From positions 1 to 64,000 of the forward strand of contig NZ_JAJFNK010000020.1 of the NCBI RefSeq assembly GCF_021739485.1: a DNA stretch of 64,000 nucleotides, given 5' to 3'. The stretch comes from Alicyclobacillus tolerans (GTDB lineage: Bacteria; Bacillota; Bacilli; Alicyclobacillales; Alicyclobacillaceae). Under the pieces are notes generated by a model. It was not told the DNA's origin, did not search any database, and saw nothing but the letters and a program-made list of their open reading frames with translations. The position numbers and the translations under genes are program-made. Shown in pieces: positions 45,111 to 53,581 of the stretch. Positions within the stretch are counted from its first letter, which is position 1. The number at the start of each line of letters is the position of its first letter.

Positions 45111-45150
45111 GGCGCCTTGGTTCAAGGTGCCGAGGCCGTTTTTTATTTTT
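45111..45150. terminator. Terminator shared by queC and the XRE gene
   Basis: GGCGCCTTG (45111-45119) pairs with CAAGGTGCC (45123-45131), followed by GAGGCCG and a T-rich run (45139-45150) that overlaps the XRE stop codon. Confidence 0.8.
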
Positions 45151-45631
45151 GGAATTGGTTCAACAAACGCAGAGTGTCCTCTAGCTGCTTTCTCTTGCTG
45201 GCGCTGGCGAGTACATAACTTTCCATAAAACCCGTGCACTCTGGGTGCATGCGCAAAAACAAAATCACCCTGGCTTCTTCTCGGGTCAGGGCGAGAGTGG
45301 TCACCTTTGCGGTGTCTTCGTCGACGTGAGTTTCAGGCACCTGTGCAGGAATAACCGGTGCTGCAGCGGGTGCTGCATCCGGCGCGGGTTTGCTGGGAAC
45401 GTTCAGACCGCCCGCTTCCAGACTGTCAACTTCCGGACTGTCCGAAGCGAATGCGTTTTTTGGGACACCTAGCGCTTTGCTCAGCTTGCCGAGGGCGGCC
45501 GGGTCTGGCGTTCGCCGATTGGTTTCGTACATGGCGATGGCACTCGCACTGAGGTGTGCCATCTCGGCTAATTTTGATTGCGTCCACCCTCGTTCTTTGC
45601 GAAGTTCAACAAGGCGCGATCCGACGGACAT
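45143..45631 (-). CDS. XRE-family transcriptional regulator
   Basis: 162 residues. The N-terminal Cro/C1 helix-turn-helix (LVELRKERGWTQSKLAEMAHLSASAIAMYETNRRTPD) covers residues 7-45. A Pro/Ala-rich linker leads to a helical tail (LTREEARVILFLRMHPECTGF). ATG 45631 follows AAGGAGG. It lies 14 bases after the globin gene on the same strand, so the two form an operon. Confidence 0.88.
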   Translation of the reverse strand: MSVGSRLVELRKERGWTQSKLAEMAHLSASAIAMYETNRRTPDPAALGKLSKALGVPKNAFASDSPEVDSLEAGGLNVPSKPAPDAAPAAAPVIPAQVPETHVDEDTAKVTTLALTREEARVILFLRMHPECTGFMESYVLASASKRKQLEDTLRLLNQFQK

Positions 45632-45645
45632 CGGTGTTTACCTCC

Positions 45646-46107
45646 TTACACTTTTGCGCTGCGATTGCCGGGAGGACCTTTGCGTTCGTCCGGCTTAATC
45701 AAGAGTGGGCGTGGCAATTCCTCTCCGGGCTCCGGTGTGTTCATCATATGGTGGGCCGTCAACGTCAACCTTTCAAACATAAAGTCACGCAGTTGTCCGT
45801 CTAAACCCACAGTGTCCATGGCATGGGACATGCAGCCGAGCCAGGCCTCGACGCGTTTGGGCGTAATGGGAAACGGCATGTGGCGGGCTCTAAGCATCGG
45901 AGCGCCGCGCCGTTCAGAATACAGCGCTGGACCTCCAAAAAACTGCGTCAGAAACTCATACTGTTTTTGCCGGATTTCCGTAAAATCCTGCGGAAACAGC
46001 GGACTTAAATCCGGATTTTGCGAAACGCACTCGTAAAACGCCGTCACGAGGTCCTCGAACCCCTTCGCTCCGCCGGCCAATTCGTAAATGGTGGTGCCGC
46101 TTGACAT
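45646..46107 (-). CDS. Truncated haemoglobin, group II (YjbI-like)
   Basis: 153 residues. LRARHMPFPITPKRVEAWL carries the proximal His and the conserved TrpG8 of group II, and LFPQDFTEIRQKQYEFLTQFFGGPALY the distal region. Such globins handle O2, NO or peroxide; which applies is unknown. ATG 46107 follows GGAGG with a 7-base spacer. The C-terminus extends about 20 residues past the globin fold. First gene of the globin-XRE pair. Confidence 0.93.
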   Translation of the reverse strand: MSSGTTIYELAGGAKGFEDLVTAFYECVSQNPDLSPLFPQDFTEIRQKQYEFLTQFFGGPALYSERRGAPMLRARHMPFPITPKRVEAWLGCMSHAMDTVGLDGQLRDFMFERLTLTAHHMMNTPEPGEELPRPLLIKPDERKGPPGNRSAKV

Positions 46108-46227
46108 GGGCCAAACCTCCTCGTATGAATAGTATAGATGCTGTCTTAAGGAACGGTCAAAGCGTCTGATACTCGCTTGGCAAAGCACAAAGCGGGAACT
46201 TTTGGTACGATTGGGGGGAGGCGTCAA

Positions 46228-46611
46228 GTGAATCCCTACGACAAGGCCCATGAACTGGCGAAGGCGCTGCGCAGTTCAGAGGCCGGAGCCGCTTTGCTCG
46301 CAGCGAAAGAAAAAATCGAGCAGGATCCGGCGACATTCAACATGGTTCAGGATTACCGCAAACGTCAATGGGAACTCGGCCAACGGCAAATTGCCGGAGA
46401 AGTGGTTTCGGACATCGAGAAACAAGACTTGGCTCAACTTTTGGAGACTGTAATGCTCAACGGCGATGCCAAGGCGTACATTGAGGCCGAGCGCCAGCTC
46501 GAAGGACTGTTGTGGGACATTCAAGGGATTTTGACCAAAACTACTGAGGACCTTCTTTTGGAGCATCCGTTAGCCAGCAAGTTTACGGGTGTCAAACGAG
46601 GTTCGGAATAA
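46228..46611 (+). CDS. YlbF/YmcA-family protein
   Basis: 127 residues, almost all helical: YDKAHELAKALRSSEAGAALLAAKEKIE, then QDYRKRQWELGQRQIAGE and a C-terminal helix. The family includes YlbF and YmcA, which with YaaT form the Y-complex affecting RNA processing and sporulation in Bacillus; YheA/YlbF paralogues also exist, so the exact member is uncertain. GTG 46228 follows GGGGGGAGG. It is 13 bases ahead of ytkL. Confidence 0.85.
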   Translation: MNPYDKAHELAKALRSSEAGAALLAAKEKIEQDPATFNMVQDYRKRQWELGQRQIAGEVVSDIEKQDLAQLLETVMLNGDAKAYIEAERQLEGLLWDIQGILTKTTEDLLLEHPLASKFTGVKRGSE

Positions 46612-46624
46612 GGGAGGTAATTGG

Positions 46625-47308
46625 ATGAAAATCACGTACCATGGCCACGCTTGTTTTACTGTAGAGGATGCAAACCACGCGATTATTATCGACCCGTTTC
46701 TCAGCGGCAATCCCGGAGCGGACCTGACGCCGGATAAGGTCAAGGTTGACGCGATTTTGCTGTCGCACGGCCACGGCGATCACGTTGGAGACACCGAAGC
46801 CATCGCCAAAGCGAATGACGCCACCATCGTCGCCCCCTTCGAACTCGCCATGCACTTTGCCCATAAAGGCTTTAAGGCACATCCGATGCATTTGGGCGGC
46901 AGCCACGTGTTTGAGTTTGGCAAGGTGAAGCTGACACTGGCATTCCACGGGTCGGGGATCGAGGCTGGCGATCACATGGAGTACGCCGGCAATCCTTGCG
47001 GCTTTTTGATTACAATGGGTCAAAAGACGTTCTACCATGCAGGCGACACCGGATTGTTCGGGGATATGAAAATCATCGGTGAGTACAACGAGATCGACGC
47101 AGCCGCGTTGCCGATTGGCGACAACTTTACGATGGGCCCGGAAGACGCTTTGTTGGCGGCCCAGTGGGTTCACGCCAAGGCCACCATCCCGATGCACTAC
47201 AATACGTTCGACTTGATTAAACAAGACGCCAGCAAGTTCGCAGCGGACTTGGAAGGCAAGGGCCTGCACGCAGTTGTGCTGTCCGTTGGACAATCTTACG
47301 AGGTGTAA
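46625..47308 (+). CDS. ytkL: UPF0173 metal-dependent hydrolase YtkL
   Basis: 227 residues of the metallo-beta-lactamase fold: ILLSHGHGDHVGD, FYHAGDTGLFGDM and IPMHYNTF hold the metal ligands. The natural substrate is unknown. ATG 46625 follows GGGAGG. In B. subtilis ytkL is also near ytoI and dnaE, here about 10 kb away. A 17-bp terminator follows. Confidence 0.95.
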   Translation: MKITYHGHACFTVEDANHAIIIDPFLSGNPGADLTPDKVKVDAILLSHGHGDHVGDTEAIAKANDATIVAPFELAMHFAHKGFKAHPMHLGGSHVFEFGKVKLTLAFHGSGIEAGDHMEYAGNPCGFLITMGQKTFYHAGDTGLFGDMKIIGEYNEIDAAALPIGDNFTMGPEDALLAAQWVHAKATIPMHYNTFDLIKQDASKFAADLEGKGLHAVVLSVGQSYEV

Positions 47309-47347
47309 CAGCCGGTAAGCCGTGCAAACGGCAAGGAAGGAAAAAAG

Positions 47348-47395
47348 AGGAGCTGTCCTTCACGACCATCGACCGTGAAGGACAGCTCCTTTTGC
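47348..47395. terminator. Bidirectional 17-bp hairpin terminator
   Basis: AGGAGCTGTCCTTCACG (47348-47364) pairs perfectly with 47374-47390; TTTT follows on plus and AAAAAA precedes (T-run on minus). It serves ytkL and the convergent DUF3243 gene. Confidence 0.95.
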
Positions 47396-47411
47396 GTTGT
47401 TCAGTTGTTCG

Positions 47412-47669
47412 TCAGTGGGCTTTGTCCGCCATGCGAACCATAATTCCTGCAATGGTTCTTTGCTCGTTCTCGTCGCTAATGTCCCACATCTGTTTCAGCA
47501 GGCGTTCCTGGGCGTTTTTCGGGTCGACTTTGTCGGACAAAAAGTGCCCCATTTTGGTGGCGACATCGGCAATCCGGTCGTTTGACATCCCCATGGCCTG
47601 TGCCTTGTCGACCTGTTCGCCAAGGAATTCTTTCCATCGGTCGAAGTTTTCGAGTACATGCATATCCAT
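47412..47669 (-). CDS. DUF3243 family protein (YmfJ-like)
   Basis: 85 residues, the size of the family: LENFDRWKEFLGEQVDKAQAMGMS, then ATKMGHFLSDKVDPKNAQERLLKQMW. It is cytosolic and helical, of unknown function. ATG 47669 lies after GGAGGGG with a 7-base spacer; the open upstream frame is not needed. Confidence 0.9.
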   Translation of the reverse strand: MDMHVLENFDRWKEFLGEQVDKAQAMGMSNDRIADVATKMGHFLSDKVDPKNAQERLLKQMWDISDENEQRTIAGIMVRMADKAH

Positions 47670-47838
47670 ATAAGCACCCCTCCAAATTAGCTTGATCAAG
47701 TCGTGATTTAGGGTGTGCAAGGTCTGGCTTCCTATTCACCATAAGTTGTGAGCAAATTTTTTCAAAACTGCAAGCAAGGTGGTCCACTTGCTTTCATACA
47801 TTGGAGTAGTGGACAGGTTAGCGAGGGAGGTTTTTTTA

Positions 47839-48135
47839 GTGCGTCGAAACATGGCTCCGAAACCCAATCCAAGAAGCAGGTCGTTTATTTACCTATGCAC
47901 CATTTTGGCACTTTCGGTCTACGCCGTTCCCAAACTTCCGGCGTTAAGCCCAGGTCTTGCCGGAACGTTCTCAACGCTTTGGATTTTGTTCGCGGTACTG
48001 GCTGTTTCTGCGAATCTGTACTTTTTGGTGGGAGCGGATAAAGAGCGAAGCCGGATGCTTGAGGAAAAGGGCGGAACTAAGCCCCGCGGCGAGGCCGTTC
48101 AGGAGCAGCGCGTTCAGCGCCGCCGCGCGCACTGA
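47839..48135 (+). CDS. Small two-span membrane protein
   Basis: 98 residues from GTG 47839, behind GGAGG. Basic N-terminus (RRNMAPKPNPRSRS), helix IYLCTILALSVYAVP, helix TLWILFAVLAVSANLYFLVG, and a charged C-terminal tail. No family recognised. Confidence 0.7.
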   Translation: MRRNMAPKPNPRSRSFIYLCTILALSVYAVPKLPALSPGLAGTFSTLWILFAVLAVSANLYFLVGADKERSRMLEEKGGTKPRGEAVQEQRVQRRRAH

Positions 48136-48250
48136 TTTTCAAACTGCCAAGCGGGTGTTCCACCCGCTGAGCGCATACCTGCGGCCAGGCCCAATGGTTT
48201 CCCGAAAGCTGTCTGCAGCTTGGGACCTTGGGCCTTGGGCTCTTGGGGCT

Positions 48251-48295
48251 TTTTGACTTGAGGCCTTTTGACTTGAGGCCTTTTGACTTGAGGCC
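48251..48295. repeat. 15-bp tandem repeat, 3 perfect copies
   Basis: TTTTGACTTGAGGCC occurs at 48251-48265, 48266-48280 and 48281-48295; diverged CTTGGGGCT-like copies precede it. It lies beyond the 3' ends of two small genes. Confidence 0.95.
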
Positions 48296-48310
48296 TTCGG
48301 ATTGGCGAGT

Positions 48311-48436
48311 TCACTTGTCCTTTTTCGTTTCACTTTTATTAGAACCTCTTCCTGCCCACCATATGACACCGAATGCAAGCACTAAGCACATGAGGATAGT
48401 TCCAACCGGGTCAATGGCCCCGTCCATAAACTCCAT
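48311..48436 (-). CDS. 41-residue single-span membrane protein
   Basis: ATG 48436 follows AAAGGAGG with a 10-base spacer. The product is MEFMDGAIDPVGTILMCLVL then AFGVIWWAGRG and a lysine-rich tail, one membrane helix. Function unknown. It sits 57 bases downstream of dinB on the same strand. Confidence 0.65.
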   Translation of the reverse strand: MEFMDGAIDPVGTILMCLVLAFGVIWWAGRGSNKSETKKDK

Positions 48437-48493
48437 GGCAACAACGCCTCCTTTAATCGATCCTCTGAACGGAACTTGTTTCGTTCTAAACAC

Positions 48494-50017
48494 CTAGTCC
48501 CTCAGGGTGTCTTTTTGCAGTGAAGTCCCTCGCGCTTTGTGGTCGCGGAGTTGGTTGCTCACGTGTTGAATCAGCATGCGTCCCCGAACGACAATGTTCT
48601 CCCCGTACTTGTTTCGCAGTTCATCAGTGGCCTGAGTCAACCTCTTGAGTTTTTCGAGGTTGGCCGCATCAGCGATCCCGTTGGCACCAGCAGTTCCAAC
48701 TGAGGCTGCATCGACGGGAGGGCGAAACGATTCTCCGTGGGAACTCCGTTGACTGGACAGGCTGGACGCGGTGTTTAAACGATTCGCCGACGAAGAGACT
48801 CCGTCAAACAGGGAAAGCTGTATAGAGTCGCCCGCGTCTTCACCGCTTTCCACAAAGTCGGCGGGCAGCGCAGGGGGGTTCGGCGGTTGGCCATTTAACG
48901 AGTGCTCCAGGGATTCCTGCCCGCTCTGCATCCCAGCAGTATCGGCACGCTGGAGCCTAGGAGCTCGAAGCTGTGAGACCGTAACGCCAATCAATCGAAG
49001 TTTGACCCCGGCTGGCTTATGTTCTTTCAGCAGGGACCTGGCGCACTGGTAAATTTCTTCCGTCAAATCCGTCGCCGCAGACAAAGTCCGGGCTCTCGTG
49101 ACGGTTTTCCGGCTGGTGTAGCGCATGGTGATTTGAACAGTTTTCCCCTGCATGCCGTGGCGCCGCAGCCGGCGACCGACTTGGTCGCACAAGTTCATCA
49201 GTACCGTGTACAGTTCTTCAAGGTTGTCAACATCCTTCGGCAGGGTCAGGGAGTGTCCGATGCTCTTCATGGGTTCCGGCTGGCTGCAGACCGGAGAATC
49301 GTCTTTACCCCAAGCATGCTGCCACATGTCGTAAGCCCGTTTGCCGAACGTTCGCACCAAGCGCTCGACGTTCGTATGGGCAAGGTCTTCTGCTGTTCTT
49401 ATCCCTAGCCGGTTCAGTCGCTGAGCCGTTTTTTCGCCGATGCCAAACAGAGCTTCCACCGGCAATGGCCACAGTTTAGACGGCACGTCGTCGAGTGCGA
49501 TTTCAGTGATGCCCATGGGTTTTTGAAAATCGCTTGCCATTTTCGCCAAAAACTTATTTGGTGCAATTCCTACCGAGCAAGGAAGTCCGATTTCCTCCAA
49601 GATCCGGTGCTGCAACGCCGTGGCAATTGTGCGTGGAGAACCCAGCCTCAAACTCTTGGTTATATCTGCGAAGCACTCGTCGATACTGAATATCTCAACG
49701 TCTGGCGTATACTCCCGAATCAAGGCAAACACCCGCTTGGAAAAGCGCCGGTACAGGTCGAAGTCGGGGTTTATCAAAATCAGTTCCCTGCAGGCTTTCT
49801 TGGCTTCAGGAACCGTCATGGTCGCACGGACTCCGCGCCGCCTGGCTTCGTAACTGGCGGTGACGACAACCCCGTGCCTCGTCTCCGGACTTCCCGCAAC
49901 GGCTGTAGGTTTTCCTTTGTATTTACCCGGTTCGGCAGCGGCATGACAGGAACAGTAAAAGGCGTTCATATCGATATGCAGGATCTGCCGCGCAGCCACA
50001 CCGCCTATCTCTGACAA
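48494..50017 (-). CDS. dinB: DNA polymerase IV (Y family)
   Basis: Translesion polymerase. Catalytic acidic residues sit in LHIDMNAFYCSCHA and FSIDECFADIT; the HhH motif LFGIGEKTAQRLNRLGI follows, then the little-finger domain. The clamp-binding motif QLSLFD is near residue 410. At 507 residues it is about 90-150 longer than usual because of a C-terminal extension after the clamp motif (VASTAG-like low complexity, then LEKLKRLTQATDELRNKYGE). TTG 50017 follows AGGAGG. Confidence 0.95.
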   Translation of the reverse strand: MSEIGGVAARQILHIDMNAFYCSCHAAAEPGKYKGKPTAVAGSPETRHGVVVTASYEARRRGVRATMTVPEAKKACRELILINPDFDLYRRFSKRVFALIREYTPDVEIFSIDECFADITKSLRLGSPRTIATALQHRILEEIGLPCSVGIAPNKFLAKMASDFQKPMGITEIALDDVPSKLWPLPVEALFGIGEKTAQRLNRLGIRTAEDLAHTNVERLVRTFGKRAYDMWQHAWGKDDSPVCSQPEPMKSIGHSLTLPKDVDNLEELYTVLMNLCDQVGRRLRRHGMQGKTVQITMRYTSRKTVTRARTLSAATDLTEEIYQCARSLLKEHKPAGVKLRLIGVTVSQLRAPRLQRADTAGMQSGQESLEHSLNGQPPNPPALPADFVESGEDAGDSIQLSLFDGVSSSANRLNTASSLSSQRSSHGESFRPPVDAASVGTAGANGIADAANLEKLKRLTQATDELRNKYGENIVVRGRMLIQHVSNQLRDHKARGTSLQKDTLRD

Positions 50018-50316
50018 TCCAGCACCCCTCCTGCCTATCTGCCCTCCTAACTACAGCAAGGATATTGTACCATGTTGCGATGAGGGGCTGCAGGACAGTG
50101 CAGGCGTGGCTCTGCTCCAGCCAAAGGGGTTCCATCTCCAGCCGAATCGTCCTAGGAGAGCTTTTGGTTTGGATTGTTTCGAGTGGAATTCAGCGGTGAA
50201 TTTAGGCATACTGGACTTGTTGTATTGGATTTCGGGTTGTGGCTGCATATCGTTGCGGCGAATTTTCGTTGAAGGTTGTGCGGGCCAAAACGACCAATTT
50301 AGACCGAGGTGAAGGT
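50018..50316. other. Divergent dinB-lepB spacer
   Basis: About 300 bases between the dinB and lepB starts. No gene, repeat or clear LexA-type site was recognised. CATACT at about 50208 is a weak -10 candidate for lepB. Confidence 0.4.
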
Positions 50317-50859
50317 ATGGAAAACTCCCGCCCCAAAAAGGGTACCCTGCGCGCAATTTGGGAATGGTTGTGGCCGATTGCAGTGGGTGTCCTTGTAGCA
50401 AAACTCATTATGCGCTTTGTCATTAGTGTGGCGAGTGTTCCAACCGCCTCGATGGCGCCGACAATCCCGAACCCATGCTACATACTCGTGGACCACGTCG
50501 CAACCGAAACGGCTCCGATTCACCGCGGCGAAGTGGTGTTGTTTCACTTTCCGGACGATCCGGCTCGGATTTTCGTCAAGCGGGTCATTGGAATGCCCGG
50601 GGACACTGTGACGATTCACAACGATCACGTCTACATCAACGGTAAAGTGCTCAGTGAGCCTTACCTGGTTCATACGACAAAAGGGGTTTTCGGCCCTTAC
50701 CACGTTCCTGCAGGCCACTATTTCATGTTGGGCGACAACCGCAACATTTCTGACGACAGTCGCTTCTGGGTGCACAAATACGTGGCTCGCTCAGCGATTA
50801 TCGGCAGGGCGGATGCTGTGATTTGGCCGCTCTCCAAGGGAAGTTGGATTACCCAGTAA
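50317..50859 (+). CDS. lepB: Signal peptidase I
   Basis: 180 residues with one N-terminal membrane helix (residues 14-39). The serine nucleophile is Ser45 in PTASMAPT and the general base is Lys88 in FVKRVIGMPGD; GHYFMLGDNRNISDDSR is the third signature. It removes signal peptides on the outer face. ATG 50317 follows GAGGTGAAGG. argR starts 65 bases later on the same strand. Confidence 0.95.
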   Translation: MENSRPKKGTLRAIWEWLWPIAVGVLVAKLIMRFVISVASVPTASMAPTIPNPCYILVDHVATETAPIHRGEVVLFHFPDDPARIFVKRVIGMPGDTVTIHNDHVYINGKVLSEPYLVHTTKGVFGPYHVPAGHYFMLGDNRNISDDSRFWVHKYVARSAIIGRADAVIWPLSKGSWITQ

Positions 50860-50924
50860 ATGGCGCTGGACAAGAATTGGTTTTTCAAAGTAACTCGGCC
50901 GCTTTCAAAGGAAGGGTGAACCCA

Positions 50925-51383
50925 TTGACCGAAGGGTTTTCAGTAAAAGAGCAAAGGCACATGCGAATCAAAGAGATCGTCAGTCAGCGAGAAATTGAGA
51001 CTCAGGAAGAGCTGGTCAAGGCTCTGGAGGAATCCGGATTTGCGGTGACCCAAGCCACTATTTCCAGAGACATCAAAGAGTTGCAGCTCATCAAGGTGGT
51101 AGGGGCCAGCGGGCGCTACAAGTACGCGATCCCAATGAGTGCTCAAGCTGTTTCGCTGGATACGGTGCGTCGCAAATTAGCCGATGTCTTCGTGTCTTTG
51201 GTCCGGGCGAAGAACTTGGTGGTTTTGAAAGTTCTCCCTGGAAACGCCCATTCGATTGGTGCCATGATCGACAGCATCGACATCGCCGGACTGCTGGGTA
51301 CGATTGCCGGAGACGATACCTTGCTGTTCATCTGCTCGGACGATGAACGGGCACAGGAAATTGAACGCCATTTGAAGGTGTGA
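50925..51383 (+). CDS. argR: Arginine repressor ArgR/AhrC
   Basis: 152 residues. Winged helix with ETQEELVKALEESGFAVTQA, then TISRDIKELQLIKV; C-terminal trimer domain with the arginine-binding GTIAGDDTLLFIC. TTG 50925 is 9 bases after AAAGGAAGG and gives the normal family length; GTG 50916 is nearer to it. It controls arginine synthesis and breakdown, but no arg genes are in the window. Confidence 0.95.
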   Translation: MTEGFSVKEQRHMRIKEIVSQREIETQEELVKALEESGFAVTQATISRDIKELQLIKVVGASGRYKYAIPMSAQAVSLDTVRRKLADVFVSLVRAKNLVVLKVLPGNAHSIGAMIDSIDIAGLLGTIAGDDTLLFICSDDERAQEIERHLKV

Positions 51384-51431
51384 CGAGAGTGTGGCCGCAT
51401 GGGGGGCAAAACGCGCAGGCAGCCGAAAATG

Positions 51432-51450
51432 GCCGCGACGGGCGGCTTTT
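51432..51450 (+). terminator. Probable argR terminator
   Basis: GCCGC (51432-51436) pairs with GCGGC (51442-51446), followed by TTTT. Short stem. Confidence 0.5.
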
Positions 51451-51528
51451 CAGGCTGTTTATTTTGCGTTTACCGATGGGATAGGATTAATATGGGACCA
51501 GAAACTCTGACGGAAATGAGGGGAATGA

Positions 51529-52449
51529 GTGTCTATTTATAAATCGATTTTAGACCTAATTGGAGATACCCCAATTGTGCAATTGAATCGCATCCCGGAT
51601 GCGAACGGCGCCAAGGTGTATATCAAGTTGGAATCGTTCAATCCCGGCGGGAGCGTAAAGGACAGGCCCGCCTTAAAAATGATTGAACGGGCAGAGGAAC
51701 AAGGCATCATTGGTTCTGGGAGCACCATCATTGAGCCGACCTCTGGGAATACGGGAATCGGTTTGGCCATGGTGTGCGCCGCTAGAGGGTACACCTGCGT
51801 CATTACGATGCCGGACAATGCCACTGAAGAGCGAGTGAAGCTGCTGAAGGCTTATGGCGCTGCGGTCCACCTCACTCCTTCCCATCTGGGGATGCAAGGG
51901 GCCATCGACGAAGCCAAACGGCTGGCTGCGACGCTTCCGGGCAGTTTTATTCCGATGCAGTTTGAAAACCCCGCGAATCCCGATGCTCATCGCAATACAA
52001 CGGCGTTGGAAATCTACCACGCCTTTGAAGGCCGGCTCGATGCCTTCGTTCTCACCGCAGGCACTGGCGGGACCGTAACAGGTACGGGAGAGGTTCTGAA
52101 GCAAAAAATTCCCGGTCTCAAAATCTACGTCGTGGAACCCGCTGGTTCTCCGGTGCTGGCAGGCGGCAAGCCCGGCCCCCATAAAATCCCGGGAACAGGT
52201 CCAGGGTTCGTTCCCCAGGTCCTCAATAGGAAGGTATACGACGAACTGCTGCACATCCAAGACGGCGATGCGCAGGTCATGGCCCGCAGGCTGGCTTCCG
52301 AAGAAGGCATCCTTGTTGGCGCTTCTGCGGCTGCATCGGCTCACTTTGCAGTCGAGATCGCGAAAAAACTCCCGTCGACAGGCAGGGTGTTATGCCTGGC
52401 GCCCGATACCGGGGAACGGTACTTGTCTTCAGACTTGTTTGCCCAGTAA
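51529..52449 (+). CDS. cysK: Cysteine synthase (O-acetylserine sulfhydrylase)
   Basis: 306 residues, a PLP enzyme converting O-acetylserine and sulfide to cysteine, the step after the cysE product. PLP lysine is Lys44 in GGSVKDRPAL; the phosphate and substrate loop is PTSGNTG (70-76), and TAGTGGTVTGTGEVL is present. GTG 51529 is the in-frame start; an overlapping ATG at 51525 is out of frame. It stands alone. Confidence 0.97.
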   Translation: MSIYKSILDLIGDTPIVQLNRIPDANGAKVYIKLESFNPGGSVKDRPALKMIERAEEQGIIGSGSTIIEPTSGNTGIGLAMVCAARGYTCVITMPDNATEERVKLLKAYGAAVHLTPSHLGMQGAIDEAKRLAATLPGSFIPMQFENPANPDAHRNTTALEIYHAFEGRLDAFVLTAGTGGTVTGTGEVLKQKIPGLKIYVVEPAGSPVLAGGKPGPHKIPGTGPGFVPQVLNRKVYDELLHIQDGDAQVMARRLASEEGILVGASAAASAHFAVEIAKKLPSTGRVLCLAPDTGERYLSSDLFAQ

Positions 52450-52516
52450 TCTTTAGCATCCATTGTGAGTCAAGGAAGGCACCTGCGAATCCAAGGGGTA
52501 TGGCTTCAAAGGGGAA

Positions 52517-52640
52517 TGCCTCCATAGGTCAGGTATCAAAAAGGTCAGGCATCAACAAAGGGTAATGCATCCATAGGTCAGGCATCAAAGGGTAAGGCAT
52601 CAAAGGGTAAGGCATCAAAGGGTAAGGCATCTAGGAGGGG
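52517..52640. repeat. 15-bp tandem repeat upstream of thiD
   Basis: GGCATCAAAGGGTAA occurs perfectly at 52581-52595, 52596-52610 and 52611-52625. Diverged copies (GCATCCATAGGTCAG and similar) run back to about 52517, and the last variant merges with the thiD ribosome binding site. Confidence 0.92.
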
Positions 52641-52645
52641 GCTTT

Positions 52646-53581
52646 ATGTATATAGGACGCGACAGCCACGTCGCCAGAGCGCTGACCATCGCCGGGTCGG
52701 ACAGCGGCGGGGGTGCGGGAATTCAAGCCGACCTCAAGACATTTGCCGCGTTTGACGTCTACGGGATGTCTGCCATTGCGGGATTGACCGCGCAAAACAC
52801 GGTTGGTGTGCAAGGAGTTCAGTACGTAGACCCTGATTTTGTGAAGCTGCAACTCTCGTCTGTGCTCGACGACTTGGGCTGTGACGCGGCGAAGACTGGA
52901 ATGCTTGGCAGCTCGGCCATTATCGAGACGGTGGCGTCGATGCTCAAGAACAAAGGGGTTTCCAATCTTGTGGTGGATCCTGTGATGATTGCCAAGGGCG
53001 GTGAATCCCTGCTTGATGAAGACGCCGTACATACCATACAGCAGTCGCTGCTTCCGTTGGCGACTGTGTTGACGCCGAATATTCCGGAGGCAGAGGTTCT
53101 GTGCGGATACCGCATCCAATCTTTTGCGGATTGTCACAAAGCCGCGCAAGACCTGTCTGCCATGGGAGCGCGCACAGTCGTCATCAAGGGCGGGCATGCT
53201 CAAGAACAGTGGCTGAAAGACGCCCCTTGGCCCGAACTGGAAACGGCGGGATCGGCAGCGGACGTCGTTTTCGATGGCAAAGATTTTTCGTATTTTGTGA
53301 CTCCACGGGTGCAAAGCCGGAAAACTCACGGAACGGGCTGCACGTTTTCATCTGCGATTGCAGCTTCCTTGGCCCGGGGAATCCCGCCGCTGGGCGCCAT
53401 AGCCGTTGCCAAGTCGTTTATTTACGAAGCCATTTTAGGGGCTAAGGACTGGGACGTCGGTGCCGGACATGGGCCGACGGACCACTCGCAACGCCCGAAG
53501 TGGTCTGCTGTCGTGGAAACAAAGGGCGCGTACCGGTGGGAATCGAACGCGTGGCAGTTGCAAAAAGGGAGACGAGGATAA
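52646..53581 (+). CDS. thiD: Hydroxymethylpyrimidine kinase / phosphomethylpyrimidine kinase
   Basis: 311 residues. The ribokinase fold starts IAGSDSGGGAGIQADLKTF, and the anion hole GTGCTFSSAIAASLA is near residue 230. It phosphorylates HMP twice for thiamine. ATG 52646 follows AGGAGGGGG. The C-terminal 40 residues extend beyond the usual end. Its stop overlaps the thiM start by one base. No TPP riboswitch was seen upstream. Confidence 0.95.
   Translation: MYIGRDSHVARALTIAGSDSGGGAGIQADLKTFAAFDVYGMSAIAGLTAQNTVGVQGVQYVDPDFVKLQLSSVLDDLGCDAAKTGMLGSSAIIETVASMLKNKGVSNLVVDPVMIAKGGESLLDEDAVHTIQQSLLPLATVLTPNIPEAEVLCGYRIQSFADCHKAAQDLSAMGARTVVIKGGHAQEQWLKDAPWPELETAGSAADVVFDGKDFSYFVTPRVQSRKTHGTGCTFSSAIAASLARGIPPLGAIAVAKSFIYEAILGAKDWDVGAGHGPTDHSQRPKWSAVVETKGAYRWESNAWQLQKGRRG

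Noticed and set aside
48139..48378. 79-residue minus-strand frame with KASSQ repeats
   Set aside because: It is translation of the 15-bp repeat and overlaps the small membrane gene in another frame.
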